DNA of 64,000 nt from Enterococcaceae bacterium (GTDB lineage Bacteria > Bacillota > Bacilli > Lactobacillales > Enterococcaceae), in contig JALCOL010000004.1 of the NCBI GenBank assembly GCA_022649665.1, positions 143,923-207,922 on the forward strand, given 5' to 3'. Of the stretch, positions 18,196 through 26,766 are shown piece by piece; the stretch's first letter is position 1; the number at the start of each line of letters is the position of its first letter. A program made the position numbers and the translations under genes. A model generated the notes under the pieces. That model was not told the origin of the DNA and searched no databases. It saw only the letters and a program-made list of their open reading frames with translations.

Positions 18196-18888
18196 ATGAA
18201 GACAATGATCGTTTATGTGATCCACGGCAGAAAAAGCGGAAGCACGCTGGAACTTGTGAGCGCGATCCGCAAAGCCGGCGCCTGCGTGGATTTCCCGCAG
18301 TGCATCGTTTATTTGAAAGGAACCGAAGATCCGCTTGAAACAGCGCTCCAGAGGGCTGGCGCGCGCCATTTGGTGATCGTGCCGCTCCTGCTTTATCCGG
18401 CGGGGCACTTTTGCGCGGAACTGCCGCGGCGGATCAAAGCCGCTTTGCCGCAAGGGGCCACGTTCGAGATCTTGCCGCCGCTTGGAAAAAGCCGCGCCCT
18501 CGCCAACTATCTGCAGCAAAAGTTTGCGGCTGCGCAGCGGAAATTTCCCAGTCGGACCTTTTTATTGGTCAATCATGGTTCGTCGCAATTTGCAGGACCG
18601 CAAAATGAACTGCAGCAGCTGGCAGACCAGCTTTCTGGTGCCCTTGCTGTTCCAGTCGCAGCAGTCGGCCTTCATCCGGCGCCGCTTTTGCCGCAATGCT
18701 TGGCGGGACACACAGCACCGCTGCTGATCCAGCCGATTTTTTTGACGAATGGCCGCTTAGTACAGACACTCAGCCAAACCGTCAAAGCGATCCGGCCGAA
18801 TGATCGCCTCTTATCGCCGCTTGCGGACTCCGGAGTACTTGCGGCAATGATTTCAGAACGTTTGGAGGGATGCGCATGTATCCGGTAA
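18196..18888 (+). CDS. sirB: sirohydrochlorin ferrochelatase (CbiX/SirB family)
   Basis: Protein of 230 residues that inserts Fe2+ into sirohydrochlorin to give siroheme. Two chelatase halves are visible: VIHGRKSGSTLELV (metal-binding His) with IVPLLLYPAGHFCAELP, and FLLVNHGSSQFAGPQ with LIQPIFLTNGRL. The start may be ATG 18196 or ATG 18205; upstream ribosome-binding sites are weak, perhaps because translation is coupled to the permease ending four bases before. It overlaps the next gene by 13 bases. The presence of sulfite reductase nearby favours siroheme over cobalamin as product. Confidence 0.85.
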   Translation: MKTMIVYVIHGRKSGSTLELVSAIRKAGACVDFPQCIVYLKGTEDPLETALQRAGARHLVIVPLLLYPAGHFCAELPRRIKAALPQGATFEILPPLGKSRALANYLQQKFAAAQRKFPSRTFLLVNHGSSQFAGPQNELQQLADQLSGALAVPVAAVGLHPAPLLPQCLAGHTAPLLIQPIFLTNGRLVQTLSQTVKAIRPNDRLLSPLADSGVLAAMISERLEGCACIR

Positions 18889-19325
18889 TGCTCGATATCC
18901 GCCGTTTCAAAGTTTTGATCATCGGCGGCGGGAAAATCGGCACGCGAAAAACAAACGGGATCTTGGAAGCCGGCGGAAGCGCGACCGTGATCGCGCCGCA
19001 TGTTTCTGATACGATCCAGCAGCTGGCGGCGGATGACAAGATCATCCTTAAAAGGCGGGCATTTGCCGCCGGCGACACGCGGGGTTTCGATTTGATTTTT
19101 CTGTGCACGGATGATCCGCTGGTGCACCGCGCAGCTGAAAAAGAAGTCGGCCCGCATCAATTGATCAATGATACAATGAAGAAGGCAAGCAGCAACTTTT
19201 ATAATATGGGTGTCCTCACGGAAAATGAAGTTGTGCTGGCCGTGTCGACATTAGGAAAATCGCCGGCACATACGAAGAAAGTGCTCGAGAAACTGAAAAA
19301 ATCTGCAGCAGATCTGCTGCAGTGA
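18876..19325 (+). CDS. sirC: precorrin-2 dehydrogenase (SirC/Met8-type)
   Basis: Protein of 149 residues that oxidises precorrin-2 to sirohydrochlorin with NAD. The Rossmann motif VLIIGGGKIGTRKTNGILEAG and the downstream DLIFLCTDDP and LAVSTLGKSPAHTK segments are typical of the YlnF/SirC group. The short length indicates dehydrogenase only, without the chelatase and methyltransferase domains of CysG. ATG 18876 is six bases after GGAGGG; ATG 18870 abuts it. It forms an overlapping operon with sirB and is followed by hemC. Confidence 0.9.
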   Translation: MYPVMLDIRRFKVLIIGGGKIGTRKTNGILEAGGSATVIAPHVSDTIQQLAADDKIILKRRAFAAGDTRGFDLIFLCTDDPLVHRAAEKEVGPHQLINDTMKKASSNFYNMGVLTENEVVLAVSTLGKSPAHTKKVLEKLKKSAADLLQ

Positions 19326-19337
19326 GGAGGAATCGCG

Positions 19338-20213
19338 GTGAAAACGCTCAAATTGGGGACCCGGACAAGTCCGCTCGCATTGAAACAAGCGCAGATCGCG
19401 ATCGATGCGCTCCAAGCGATCGCTCCGGCTGTCAAGATCGAGATCGTCGGGGTTTCGACGAAAGGGGATCGGCTGAAGTCCGCTTCACTGACGAAAATCG
19501 GCGGAAAAGGCGTATTCGTCAAAGAAATCGAACACCAGCTGTTAGCAGGAACGATCGATTTTGCAGTACACAGTTTGAAAGATGTGCCAGCCAAGATCCC
19601 GGCGGAACTGACGATCGCTGCGATGCCGCCGCGCGCCGATCCGTTCGATTGCCTGGTATTGGCACCGGGAGCGGACTTGCGAGCGCCGCTTGTGATCGGA
19701 ACGAGCAGCATTCGCCGCCAGAAGCAATTAGCGGCAGCTTATCCAAAATTTTCATTTGTGCCGATCCGCGGGAATATCGAAACGCGTCTCCGAAAAATCA
19801 GCAGTGAGAATCTAGGCGGAACGATCCTCGCCGCTGCGGGGATCGAGCGGATGGGGTATCTCGCAAATCTCGAAAATGCACATCTTTTGCCGCCGGAGAT
19901 CTGCGTGCCGGCAGTCGGCCAAGGCATCTTGGCGGTCGAATGCCGCAATGAGGACGCGGCACTGTGCCGATTGCTTGCCCAGATCAACGATCCGCTGACC
20001 GCTGAAGCCGGAAGAGCAGAACGCTTCTTTTTAGCGGCGATGAATGGAAATTGCGAATTGCCGATCGGTGCGTTTGCGCGCAAAGAGCGCGCAGACCAGT
20101 GGGCATTTTCAGCCTTTTTGGCAAAAGATCGCGTAAGCCGCGGGAAAACGCTGCATCTATGCGGAGCTGATCCGCTGAAACTGGCAGAAGAAGCAAAGGA
20201 GCAGCTGTTATGA
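19338..20213 (+). CDS. hemC: hydroxymethylbilane synthase (porphobilinogen deaminase)
   Basis: Enzyme of 291 residues that links four porphobilinogen molecules into hydroxymethylbilane. LGTRTSPLALKQAQ at the N-terminus, HSLKDVP, IGTSSIRRQKQL and GIERMG are all present. The cysteine that carries the dipyrromethane cofactor is in MNGNCELPIGAFA. The start is a GTG after AGGAGG. The stop overlaps the start of hemD (ATGA). Together with hemD, cobA, sirC and sirB it completes siroheme synthesis from porphobilinogen; hemA, hemL and hemB are not in this window. Confidence 0.96.
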   Translation: MKTLKLGTRTSPLALKQAQIAIDALQAIAPAVKIEIVGVSTKGDRLKSASLTKIGGKGVFVKEIEHQLLAGTIDFAVHSLKDVPAKIPAELTIAAMPPRADPFDCLVLAPGADLRAPLVIGTSSIRRQKQLAAAYPKFSFVPIRGNIETRLRKISSENLGGTILAAAGIERMGYLANLENAHLLPPEICVPAVGQGILAVECRNEDAALCRLLAQINDPLTAEAGRAERFFLAAMNGNCELPIGAFARKERADQWAFSAFLAKDRVSRGKTLHLCGADPLKLAEEAKEQLL

Positions 20214-20869
20214 AAAAAAGAATACTGCTGACCCGAACAGAACAAAAAAATCAAGCAGATTCCCGACGCTTTGCAGCATTGGGATATAAAAGCTGCATGG
20301 TATCGCTGAGTGAATTCGTGTTCGCTCCGGCGACGCCGCGGCTCAAACAAACAATCAATCGCGCCGATTGGTTGTTTTTTACTAGCCAAACACCAGTCCG
20401 TTACGTCTTAGCGCTCACCGAGACGGCGAAAAAGATCGCAGTCATCGGGGAGCAAACCGCTGAAGCAGTTAAAAAAGCCGGGGCGGCGGTCGATTTTATC
20501 AGTCCTGAAGCAACGAAAGCCGCTTTGATCCGTACGTGGCAAACCCGCTTTTCAGCCGGACAGCATATTTTTTATCCGAAAAGCCAGCTGGCTGATGATT
20601 TTTTAGAACAAGAACTAGGCAGGCGGCACGCGGTCGCCAGTGCCGTCGTGTATCAAAACCGTTTCCCCGCGTCAAGCCGCAAGAAACTGCGCGCCCTTTT
20701 GGCGGCACGAAGGATCGATGCCGTGTATTTGGCAAGCCCTTCAGCTTGGCGGCGCTTTTTCAGCGTATACCAGCCGTTTTCTCAAACCGTTCCGCTGGAG
20801 ATCTTTGTGATCGGAACAGCGACACAAGCGGCTGTTCACAAAGCTGGTTTTACTGCCAAGATTCTTTGA
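20210..20869 (+). CDS. hemD: uroporphyrinogen-III synthase
   Basis: Protein of 219 residues that closes hydroxymethylbilane with inversion of ring D to give uroporphyrinogen III. HemD sequences vary widely; visible features are ILLTRTEQKNQADSRRFAALG at the start (about 20 residues), DWLFFTSQTPVRYVL, and the C-terminal IGTATQAAVHKAGF. Its position directly after hemC supports the call strongly. It is the last gene of the operon; a terminator follows about 160 bases downstream. Confidence 0.9.
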   Translation: MKKRILLTRTEQKNQADSRRFAALGYKSCMVSLSEFVFAPATPRLKQTINRADWLFFTSQTPVRYVLALTETAKKIAVIGEQTAEAVKKAGAAVDFISPEATKAALIRTWQTRFSAGQHIFYPKSQLADDFLEQELGRRHAVASAVVYQNRFPASSRKKLRALLAARRIDAVYLASPSAWRRFFSVYQPFSQTVPLEIFVIGTATQAAVHKAGFTAKIL

Positions 20870-21153
20870 ACATGAAAAAATTTCAGCAAATTTCCAACTG
20901 TGTGATAGGTTATTCTTATCGCATTTTAATGCACGCAGATCAGCGGGAAAACAAGGAGTGGACAGTTAGTATAAATAACGTTTTTTTTATATAAAAACGT
21001 TTATATACTGGATGATATCAATATATGATAACGAGCGTTTCCGCGCTCGTTTTTTTTGTATCCGCACGGAGCTGCAGTCGGATTTTCGTATAAAAAGCGA
21101 GAAAAATACAAAAATCGCAGAAATGCGATAGAAGAATCCTATCTGTATTATCA
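20870..21153 (+). other. intergenic region with palindromes and terminator
   Basis: No convincing gene. AACGTTTTTTTTATATAAAAACGTT (around 20978-21002) is a near-palindrome, followed by TATCAATATATGATA (about 21016-21030) and a strong terminator. A ribosome-binding-site-like AAGGAG near 20955 leads only to an immediate stop. The stretch may hold an operator for the flanking LysR regulators or the end of a small transcript; neither is proven. Confidence 0.5.
21030..21057 (+). terminator. terminator ending the hem/sir operon
   Basis: AACGAGCG and CGCTCGTT form an eight-pair stem around TTTCCG, followed by a run of T. It isolates the permease-sir-hem operon from the T-box operon. Confidence 0.9.
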
Positions 21154-21182
21154 TTGACTTCACATCAAAATCACGTTATTCT
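21154..21182 (+). promoter_or_regulatory. promoter of the sulfate assimilation operon
   Basis: TTGACT (21154-21159) and TATTCT (21177-21182) are separated by 17 bases. Transcription would start near 21190, about 20 bases before the T-box leader stem I. Confidence 0.7.
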
Positions 21183-21207
21183 TTCGAAAATAAAACAATC
21201 CAATACA

Positions 21208-21440
21208 TTGACGAGAAGAGTAGCTGAGGACATAAATCCAGAGACCCCGGATGGTGAAAAAGGGGAAGAGTGAAATCAGCGAAGATGAGCTCCGAGTAAT
21301 CAAACGGTTTCCGCTGTTTGAACGGTTCGCGACCGATACCAGCGGCAAAGATATTAATGGCTGCAAATTAATATGAATTTGGGTGGTACCGCGCGAAGTC
21401 GTCCCTTTATCTGACTATTACAGATAAAGGGACTTTTTTT
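21208..21440 (+). promoter_or_regulatory. T-box leader, predicted tRNA-Met-responsive
   Basis: The T-box core AATTTGGGTGGTACCGCG (21376-21393) precedes a 13-pair terminator (21401-21413 with 21421-21433, then seven T). Stem I begins GACGAGAAGAGTA, with GCTGA (21223-21227) pairing TCAGC (21276-21280). The specifier loop reads GAAG-ATG-A, placing AUG (21285-21287) at the codon position by analogy with the glyQS leader (GAAA-GGC-A). The acceptor-pairing UGGU (21384-21387) demands discriminator A, which fits tRNA-Met and not tRNA-Cys (U). Uncharged tRNA-Met should cause read-through into the operon. Confidence 0.9.
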
Positions 21441-21459
21441 ATTTTGGAGGTGGATCAAG

Positions 21460-22320
21460 ATGAACATCAAGCAAATCAAATATGTTTTAGCGGTCGCCGA
21501 CTGCGGCAGCTTCCGTGAAGCTGCGAAACAAATGAAAGTGACCCAGCCTTCGCTTTCGCACGGCATCAAAGAGCTGGAAAAAGAATTGGAACTGCCGCTC
21601 TTGATCCGAACGAATCGCGGTGCTTTTTTAACGAAAAGCGGCCAAGAATTTTATCGCGATGCTGAAAGGATCGTTTATCAGCTGGAACGGCTGCAAGGAA
21701 ACTTCAGCGAGGTGCCGCAAACCGCTGGACTGCGGATCGCTCATCAGCATTTTTATTTCGTTGCGCAAGCGGTCGACCGGCTTCTTAAAGGCGATTCGCA
21801 CTGCCGACAGATCGAACTCGCAGAATATCAGCGCGCCGCGGTCATCAAAGATGTCGCAGATTCCCGCAGCGAAATTGGGATCATCCGTTATTCGGCAGCT
21901 GAAAAAAATGAAGTAGCGCAGCAGTTGGAACGTCGCGGACTGACTTGCCGACTTTTGGAAAAGCAGCCGACAGTGGTTTATGTCAGCGAAGATCATCCGC
22001 TGGTGCAGCAAAAAAATCTCGCGCCGCAAGCATTGGCAGCTTATCCGGAGGCCCAGCTGGTCGAGCCTAATGGTCCAACAAGAAACAGCCACTTGCATAA
22101 ACAGGTGATTGAAGCGACTGACCGCGGCACGCTTTTCGGGATCTTGCAGCACACAAATGCCTACACGATCGGCTGCCGCCTTTTCGCTGAACGACCGCTT
22201 CGCTCGCTGGTCTGCGAACCGGAAAAAAACGAGATTGGGCTGCTTACTAGAAAAAATCTGCCGCTTTCACTCAGCGGGGCACAATTTATCCGCGAATTGT
22301 ATGAAATGTTGAAGGCATGA
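21460..22320 (+). CDS. LysR family transcriptional regulator (first of two in the operon)
   Basis: Regulator of 286 residues. The N-terminal winged helix-turn-helix is clear: MNIKQIKYVLAVADCGSFRE, then AAKQMKVTQPSLSHGIKELE. A substrate-binding effector domain follows (about 90-286). It is the first gene after the T-box terminator, with GGAGGTGG before the ATG. By position it is a candidate CysB/CysR-like regulator of sulfate assimilation, sensing a sulfur metabolite such as O-acetylserine or APS; the ligand is not deducible from sequence. A paralog lies at 32217. Confidence 0.88.
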   Translation: MNIKQIKYVLAVADCGSFREAAKQMKVTQPSLSHGIKELEKELELPLLIRTNRGAFLTKSGQEFYRDAERIVYQLERLQGNFSEVPQTAGLRIAHQHFYFVAQAVDRLLKGDSHCRQIELAEYQRAAVIKDVADSRSEIGIIRYSAAEKNEVAQQLERRGLTCRLLEKQPTVVYVSEDHPLVQQKNLAPQALAAYPEAQLVEPNGPTRNSHLHKQVIEATDRGTLFGILQHTNAYTIGCRLFAERPLRSLVCEPEKNEIGLLTRKNLPLSLSGAQFIRELYEMLKA

Positions 22321-22351
22321 AGCAGCACCAAAAACTTTGGGAGGGATGAAA

Positions 22352-23164
22352 ATGAAAAAAGAATTGATTCCCGGCCGCGGGATAAGCACGGTGATCACCT
22401 TGATCAGTTTGACGATCGTCATTTTGATCCCTTTTACGTCGCTGATCATCGACGGTGCCGCGATCGGCTGGCATGAGTTTTGGCAAGTCACGCTTGATGC
22501 ACGCGTTTTAGCCAGCTACTGGGTCAGTTTGCGCGGGGCATTTTTGGCCGCTTTGATCAATACGATCGTCGGCACGGTCATTGCTTGGGTATTGACCTTT
22601 TACCAGTTCCCGGGCCGCAAGTTGATCGATAACCTGCTGGAGCTGCCATTTGTTCTGCCGACAGCGGTCGCCGGGATCGCGCTGGCATATTTGTTTTCGG
22701 ACAAGGGCTGGTTCGGGCAGCTGCTGGCACCGCTGAACATCAAAGTTTCTTATACTTTTGCGGGAATCGTGATCGCAATGATCTTTGTCACGATCCCTTT
22801 CGTCGTCCGCGAGCTGCAGCCGATCATGGAGCAGCTCGATCCCGCTGATCAGGAAGCCGCACTTCTTTTGGGCGCAGGGACGTTCACGATCCTCAGAAAA
22901 CTGATCTTTCCGGAGATCTTTCCGGCGATGCTCGCAGGCTTCGGTTTGGCGTTTGCCAGAAGTCTCGGAGAGTACGGCAGCATCGTCTTTATCGCCGGCA
23001 ATCAGCCGTACAAAACGGAGATCACGCCGCTTTTGATCATGTTCAAATTGCAGGAGCACGCTTACGCGAGTGCGACTTGCATCGCGATCGTGATGCTGCT
23101 GTTTTCTTTTTTTATTACGTACTTGATCCATCATATCCAGCAGAAAATCAAACGAGAGGCGTGA
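22352..23164 (+). CDS. cysT: sulfate ABC transporter permease CysT
   Basis: Inner-membrane subunit of 270 residues with six predicted helices. The cytoplasmic EAA loop is visible (QEAALLLGAGTFTILRKLIF), and the GLAFARSLGEYGSIVFIAGN segment is characteristic of CysT/CysU and molybdate permeases. It follows the LysR gene by 31 bases and precedes cysW by four. ATG 22352 is six bases after GGGAGGG; ATG 22346 abuts that site. With CysW, CysA and the Sbp protein at 33134 it forms a sulfate/thiosulfate importer. Confidence 0.9.
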   Translation: MKKELIPGRGISTVITLISLTIVILIPFTSLIIDGAAIGWHEFWQVTLDARVLASYWVSLRGAFLAALINTIVGTVIAWVLTFYQFPGRKLIDNLLELPFVLPTAVAGIALAYLFSDKGWFGQLLAPLNIKVSYTFAGIVIAMIFVTIPFVVRELQPIMEQLDPADQEAALLLGAGTFTILRKLIFPEIFPAMLAGFGLAFARSLGEYGSIVFIAGNQPYKTEITPLLIMFKLQEHAYASATCIAIVMLLFSFFITYLIHHIQQKIKREA

Positions 23165-23168
23165 GAGG

Positions 23169-24002
23169 ATGCTCATTTTGCAATCGAAAAAAGTCAAAAG
23201 GATCTTGATCGGCTTTGTCTGGCTCTTCGTGCTGCTTTTGATGCTTACGCCGCTGCTCTTTATTTTTATCAGCGCATTCAAAAGCGGCCCCAGCCATTAT
23301 CTGCACGTGCTGCGCGATACGTTTACACTGGCCGCGGTGAAACTGACTCTTGCCGCAACGATTCTTTCCGTCGTGTTCAATACGATTTTTGGGTTGAGCG
23401 CAGCTTGGCTGGTCACTTTTTATGATTTTAAAGGGAAAGTGCTGCTGAATACGTTGATCGATCTGCCGTTTTCGGTGTCACCGGTGATCGCCGGTTTGAT
23501 CTTTGTATTGACGTTCGGCCGCACCGGCTGGGCGTACCCGCTGTTAGCACATTTCGATATCCAGATCATTTTTGCCAAACCAGCGATTTTTCTGGCAACG
23601 ATCTTCGTGACTTTTCCTTTCGTCGCCCGCGAGCTGATCCCGTTTTTAGCGGTCCGCGGCCGCGAAGAAGAACAGACGGCGGCATTTTTAGGCGGGAATT
23701 TAGTGACGATCTTCCGCGAGATCACTTATCCGGCGATCAAGCGTCCGCTCATGTACGGCGTCGTGCTGGCCACGGCGCGCGCAATGGGCGAATTCGGGGC
23801 GGTCGCAGTTGTTTCCGGGAATATCCGCGGCGAAACGCAGACGCTGCCGCTTTTAGTCGAAGCACTTTATAACGAGTTCAAGATCAGCGATGCGTTTGCT
23901 GTGGCAACGATCCTCGTATTTTTCTCTTGCGTCATCATGATCTTAAAGGGCCGGATCGATCAGAAAAAAAGAAAGGCGGACGAGCAATGTATATCGAATT
24001 AG
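23169..24002 (+). CDS. cysW: sulfate ABC transporter permease CysW
   Basis: Second permease subunit, 277 residues and six predicted helices. Its EAA loop reads EEQTAAFLGGNLVTIFREI, and ATARAMGEFGAVAVVSGNI is a CysW hallmark. GAGAGG nine bases upstream supports the ATG. It overlaps cysA by 16 bases. Pairing with CysT and an adjacent CysA-type ATPase supports sulfate or thiosulfate as substrate; molybdate is less likely given the reductive sulfur genes downstream. Confidence 0.9.
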   Translation: MLILQSKKVKRILIGFVWLFVLLLMLTPLLFIFISAFKSGPSHYLHVLRDTFTLAAVKLTLAATILSVVFNTIFGLSAAWLVTFYDFKGKVLLNTLIDLPFSVSPVIAGLIFVLTFGRTGWAYPLLAHFDIQIIFAKPAIFLATIFVTFPFVARELIPFLAVRGREEEQTAAFLGGNLVTIFREITYPAIKRPLMYGVVLATARAMGEFGAVAVVSGNIRGETQTLPLLVEALYNEFKISDAFAVATILVFFSCVIMILKGRIDQKKRKADEQCISN

Positions 24003-25048
24003 AAAAGATCTCGAAAAAATATCAAAACAATCAAATTTTGACGGATGTCGACTTAGGGATCGAAGAAGGAAGCTTGACCGCTCTGCTTGGTCCAAGCGGC
24101 AGCGGGAAAACGACGATCTTGCGGATCATCGCCGGCCTGGAAGCGGTCGAAGCCGGAAATATTTATATCGACGGGCAGCGCGTCAATGCGGTCGCACCCA
24201 ACAAGCGCGGGATCGGCTTCGTTTTTCAAAACTATGCGCTCTTCAAACATGTCGACATCTACGACAATATCGCGTTCGGGCTGCGTACCCAAAAAATCGA
24301 TGAAGAGGTGATCGAAGCGCGCGTCAATGAACTGTTAGAGCTGACCGGACTTGCCGGTCTGGGCGATCGTTTTCCCGATCAGCTTTCCGGCGGCCAAAAG
24401 CAGCGTGTCGCCTTTGCCCGCGCTTTAGCGCCGAACCCGAAAGTCCTGCTTTTGGATGAACCGTTTGCAGCCGTCGACTCGAAGATCCGCAAAGAATTGC
24501 GGACGTGGCTCAAAAATCTGATCCATCAAGTGGCGATCACGAGTGTCTTTGTGACACACGACCATGAGGAAGCGATCGAAGTGGCTGATCAGATCATCGT
24601 GACGAACAACGGTCAGATCGAACAGCGCGGCACACCGTTTGAAATCTACAGTTCGCCGCAAAGTTTGTTCGTGGCGCAATTTATCGGCAATGGTTCGACG
24701 CTTCAAAATGTACCGGTAAACGGCTTTGATGCCCCGGATAAAAAATTTGCCTACACGATCCGCCCGGAAAACATCGCGATCTATAAAAAAGAAGAGAAGC
24801 CGTTAGGGATCGTTGAAGAAGCGATCGTCAAAGAAATTACTTTTTCAGGGGCGCGGATCAATGTGCTGCTTGAATATAAAGGGCATCTGCTCCGCGGCGA
24901 ACGCTCGATCCAGCAATCGCAGCTGGCAGTCGGCGAAACGGTCGGGATCTTGATCCACCAGCTCAATATTTTTTCCGAAAAGGCCAGTCAGCCATGCGGG
25001 GCGACCAAAAACAAAAACATCTATACGGAGATCCCGTATACCATCTAG
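23987..25048 (+). CDS. cysA: sulfate ABC transporter ATP-binding protein CysA
   Basis: ATPase of 353 residues. Walker A is GPSGSGKTT, the Q-loop lies in FVFQNYALFKHVDIYDNIAFGL, the signature is LSGGQKQR, Walker B is VLLLDEPFAAVD and the switch histidine is in VFVTHDHEEA. A C-terminal TOBE-like regulatory domain starts near residue 235. ATG 23987 after GAAAGGCGG is the start; in-frame codons upstream lie inside cysW. The next gene aprA begins 23 bases after the stop. Confidence 0.93.
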   Translation: MYIELEKISKKYQNNQILTDVDLGIEEGSLTALLGPSGSGKTTILRIIAGLEAVEAGNIYIDGQRVNAVAPNKRGIGFVFQNYALFKHVDIYDNIAFGLRTQKIDEEVIEARVNELLELTGLAGLGDRFPDQLSGGQKQRVAFARALAPNPKVLLLDEPFAAVDSKIRKELRTWLKNLIHQVAITSVFVTHDHEEAIEVADQIIVTNNGQIEQRGTPFEIYSSPQSLFVAQFIGNGSTLQNVPVNGFDAPDKKFAYTIRPENIAIYKKEEKPLGIVEEAIVKEITFSGARINVLLEYKGHLLRGERSIQQSQLAVGETVGILIHQLNIFSEKASQPCGATKNKNIYTEIPYTI

Positions 25049-25071
25049 CGCAGGAAATGGAGGGACAGCAG

Positions 25072-26766
25072 ATGCAAAAAAAACTTATCAAAAGCGATCT
25101 CTTAGTGATCGGCGGCGGCACGGCCGGCTGCTTTGCGGCGCTGCGTGCAGCAAAGCTTGATCCGGCGCTTAAGATCGTGATCGCCGAAAAAGCAAATATC
25201 ACGCGCAGCGGCTGTTTGGCAGCAGGAGTCAATGCCTTGAATGCCTATATCACCAAAGGCAAAACGCCGGATTTTTATGTCGATTACGCAAAAAAAGATG
25301 CCGCTGGGATCGTACGCGAAGACTTGCTTTTGACACTCAGTCAGCGGCTGAACCGCGTGACGGCTGAGATGGAAGCGCTCGGACTGGTCATTTTGAAAGA
25401 TCAAAACGGCGAATACGCGGTGCGCGGGGACCGCAATATCAAGATCAATGGCGAAAATTTCAAACCGCTGCTCGCTAAAGCGGTCCGCAAGACGCCGCAG
25501 ATCGAAGTCGTCAATCATGTCAATATCGTCGAATATCTTGTTGCCGGCCGCCAGATCTACGGCGCAGTCGGCTTCAGCGTCAATGAAGAAATCAGCTATA
25601 TTTTTCAAGCGGACGCAGTGATCTGCACGACTGGCGGCGCAGCTGGACTGTACCGCCCGAACAATCCAGGATTTTCCCGCCACAAAATGTGGTATCCGCC
25701 CTTCAATACCGGTGCTGGATATGCGATGGGGATCCAAGCAGGTGCGGAAATGACGACATTTGAAATGCGCTTTATCGCCCTTCGCTGCAAAGACACGATC
25801 GCCCCGACCGGCACGATCGCACAAGGCGTCGGTGCCCGCCAAGTCAATGCGCGCGGGGAAGATTATGAGCAAAAATACGGCACTACGACGTCTGAACGGG
25901 TATATGGAACCGTGAAAGAAAATCAAGAAGGCCGCGGTCCCTGCTATTTGGACACAACAAAGATCACGGAAGAACAGGAACAAGATCTTTACCGGGCATA
26001 TTTGAATATGGCGCCGAGCCAAACATTGAAATGGATCGAAAAAAACAGCGGACCGCGAAACCATCCGGTCGAGATCGAAGGAACTGAGCCGTATATCGTC
26101 GGCGGCCATACGGCGAGCGGGTATTGGGTCGCGACTGACCGCGAAACGACGATCAAAAATTTGTACGCAGCGGGCGATGTCGCGGGCGGCGCGCCGCAGA
26201 AATATGTGACCGGTGCGCTGGCAGAAGGCGAGATCGCCGCCGAAGCCGCGGTCCAAAAAATCAGCCGCCAAAAGACGGACCGTCAAAAAGAGAGGCAGGC
26301 GCTCCGGAGAGCCGACCAAGTGATCCGGGAAGCCGAACAGGATCTGGCGCGCCAAGAGGCACTGTTTTCTATCGAAGCGATCGAAGAAGCGATGCAAAAA
26401 ATCATGGATACTTACGCTGGCGGGATCTCGGCGAGTTACGCCTATAACGAGCAGCAGCTCGCGATCGCCGCGGAGCGCATCCAGCAGCTGTCCGCTTTGG
26501 CGCAAACCGCCAAAGCAGCCGATATGCATGAGCTGAAAAATCTCTATGAACTCAAAGAACGTCTCATCGTCTGTCAAAGTGTGATCGCACATTTGCATGC
26601 GCGGAAAGAAACGCGCTGGCACAGTTTTGCCGAAAATCTGGACCATCCGGCAAAAGACGACCGCTATTTAAAATATGTCAATTCAGTTCTGGAAGACGGC
26701 AAGATCAAGATCCGCTTCCGCGAACTGGTGAAAAGAGGCGAAGTATATGAGCATCCGAATCAATGA
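25072..26766 (+). CDS. aprA: adenylylsulfate (APS) reductase subunit alpha, AprA-type flavoprotein
   Basis: FAD protein of 564 residues predicted to reduce APS to sulfite and AMP with AprB. The FAD motif LLVIGGGTAGCFAALRA opens the protein. AprA-specific stretches are NGENFKPLLAKAV, WYPPFNTGAGYAMGIQAGAEM followed by FEMRFIALRCKDTIAPTG, and GGHTASGYWV, which distinguish it from fumarate reductase and aspartate oxidase. It is somewhat shorter than the enzyme of sulfate reducers. ATG 25072 follows GGAGGGAC. Gene order cysTWA-aprAB-cysDN-sir places it in assimilation; no PAPS/APS reductase of the CysH type is seen in the operon. Confidence 0.88.
   Translation: MQKKLIKSDLLVIGGGTAGCFAALRAAKLDPALKIVIAEKANITRSGCLAAGVNALNAYITKGKTPDFYVDYAKKDAAGIVREDLLLTLSQRLNRVTAEMEALGLVILKDQNGEYAVRGDRNIKINGENFKPLLAKAVRKTPQIEVVNHVNIVEYLVAGRQIYGAVGFSVNEEISYIFQADAVICTTGGAAGLYRPNNPGFSRHKMWYPPFNTGAGYAMGIQAGAEMTTFEMRFIALRCKDTIAPTGTIAQGVGARQVNARGEDYEQKYGTTTSERVYGTVKENQEGRGPCYLDTTKITEEQEQDLYRAYLNMAPSQTLKWIEKNSGPRNHPVEIEGTEPYIVGGHTASGYWVATDRETTIKNLYAAGDVAGGAPQKYVTGALAEGEIAAEAAVQKISRQKTDRQKERQALRRADQVIREAEQDLARQEALFSIEAIEEAMQKIMDTYAGGISASYAYNEQQLAIAAERIQQLSALAQTAKAADMHELKNLYELKERLIVCQSVIAHLHARKETRWHSFAENLDHPAKDDRYLKYVNSVLEDGKIKIRFRELVKRGEVYEHPNQ

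Noticed and set aside
21285..21287. T-box specifier as cysteine or aspartate
   Set aside because: No UGC or UGU at the specifier position; GAU would be one base out of register, and UGGU does not fit discriminator U (Cys) or G (Asp).
25102..26646. Long open frame of 514 codons on the minus strand
   Set aside because: Exactly antisense to aprA, no ribosome-binding site, and rich in Arg, Phe, Ile and Asp as expected from reverse reading of GATC-rich codons. A shadow.
25072..26766. AprA as fumarate reductase or L-aspartate oxidase
   Set aside because: The WYPPFNTGAGYAM and GAEMTTFEMRF stretches and the ferredoxin-like partner fit AprA, and the gene lies between sulfate transport and ATP sulfurylase genes.
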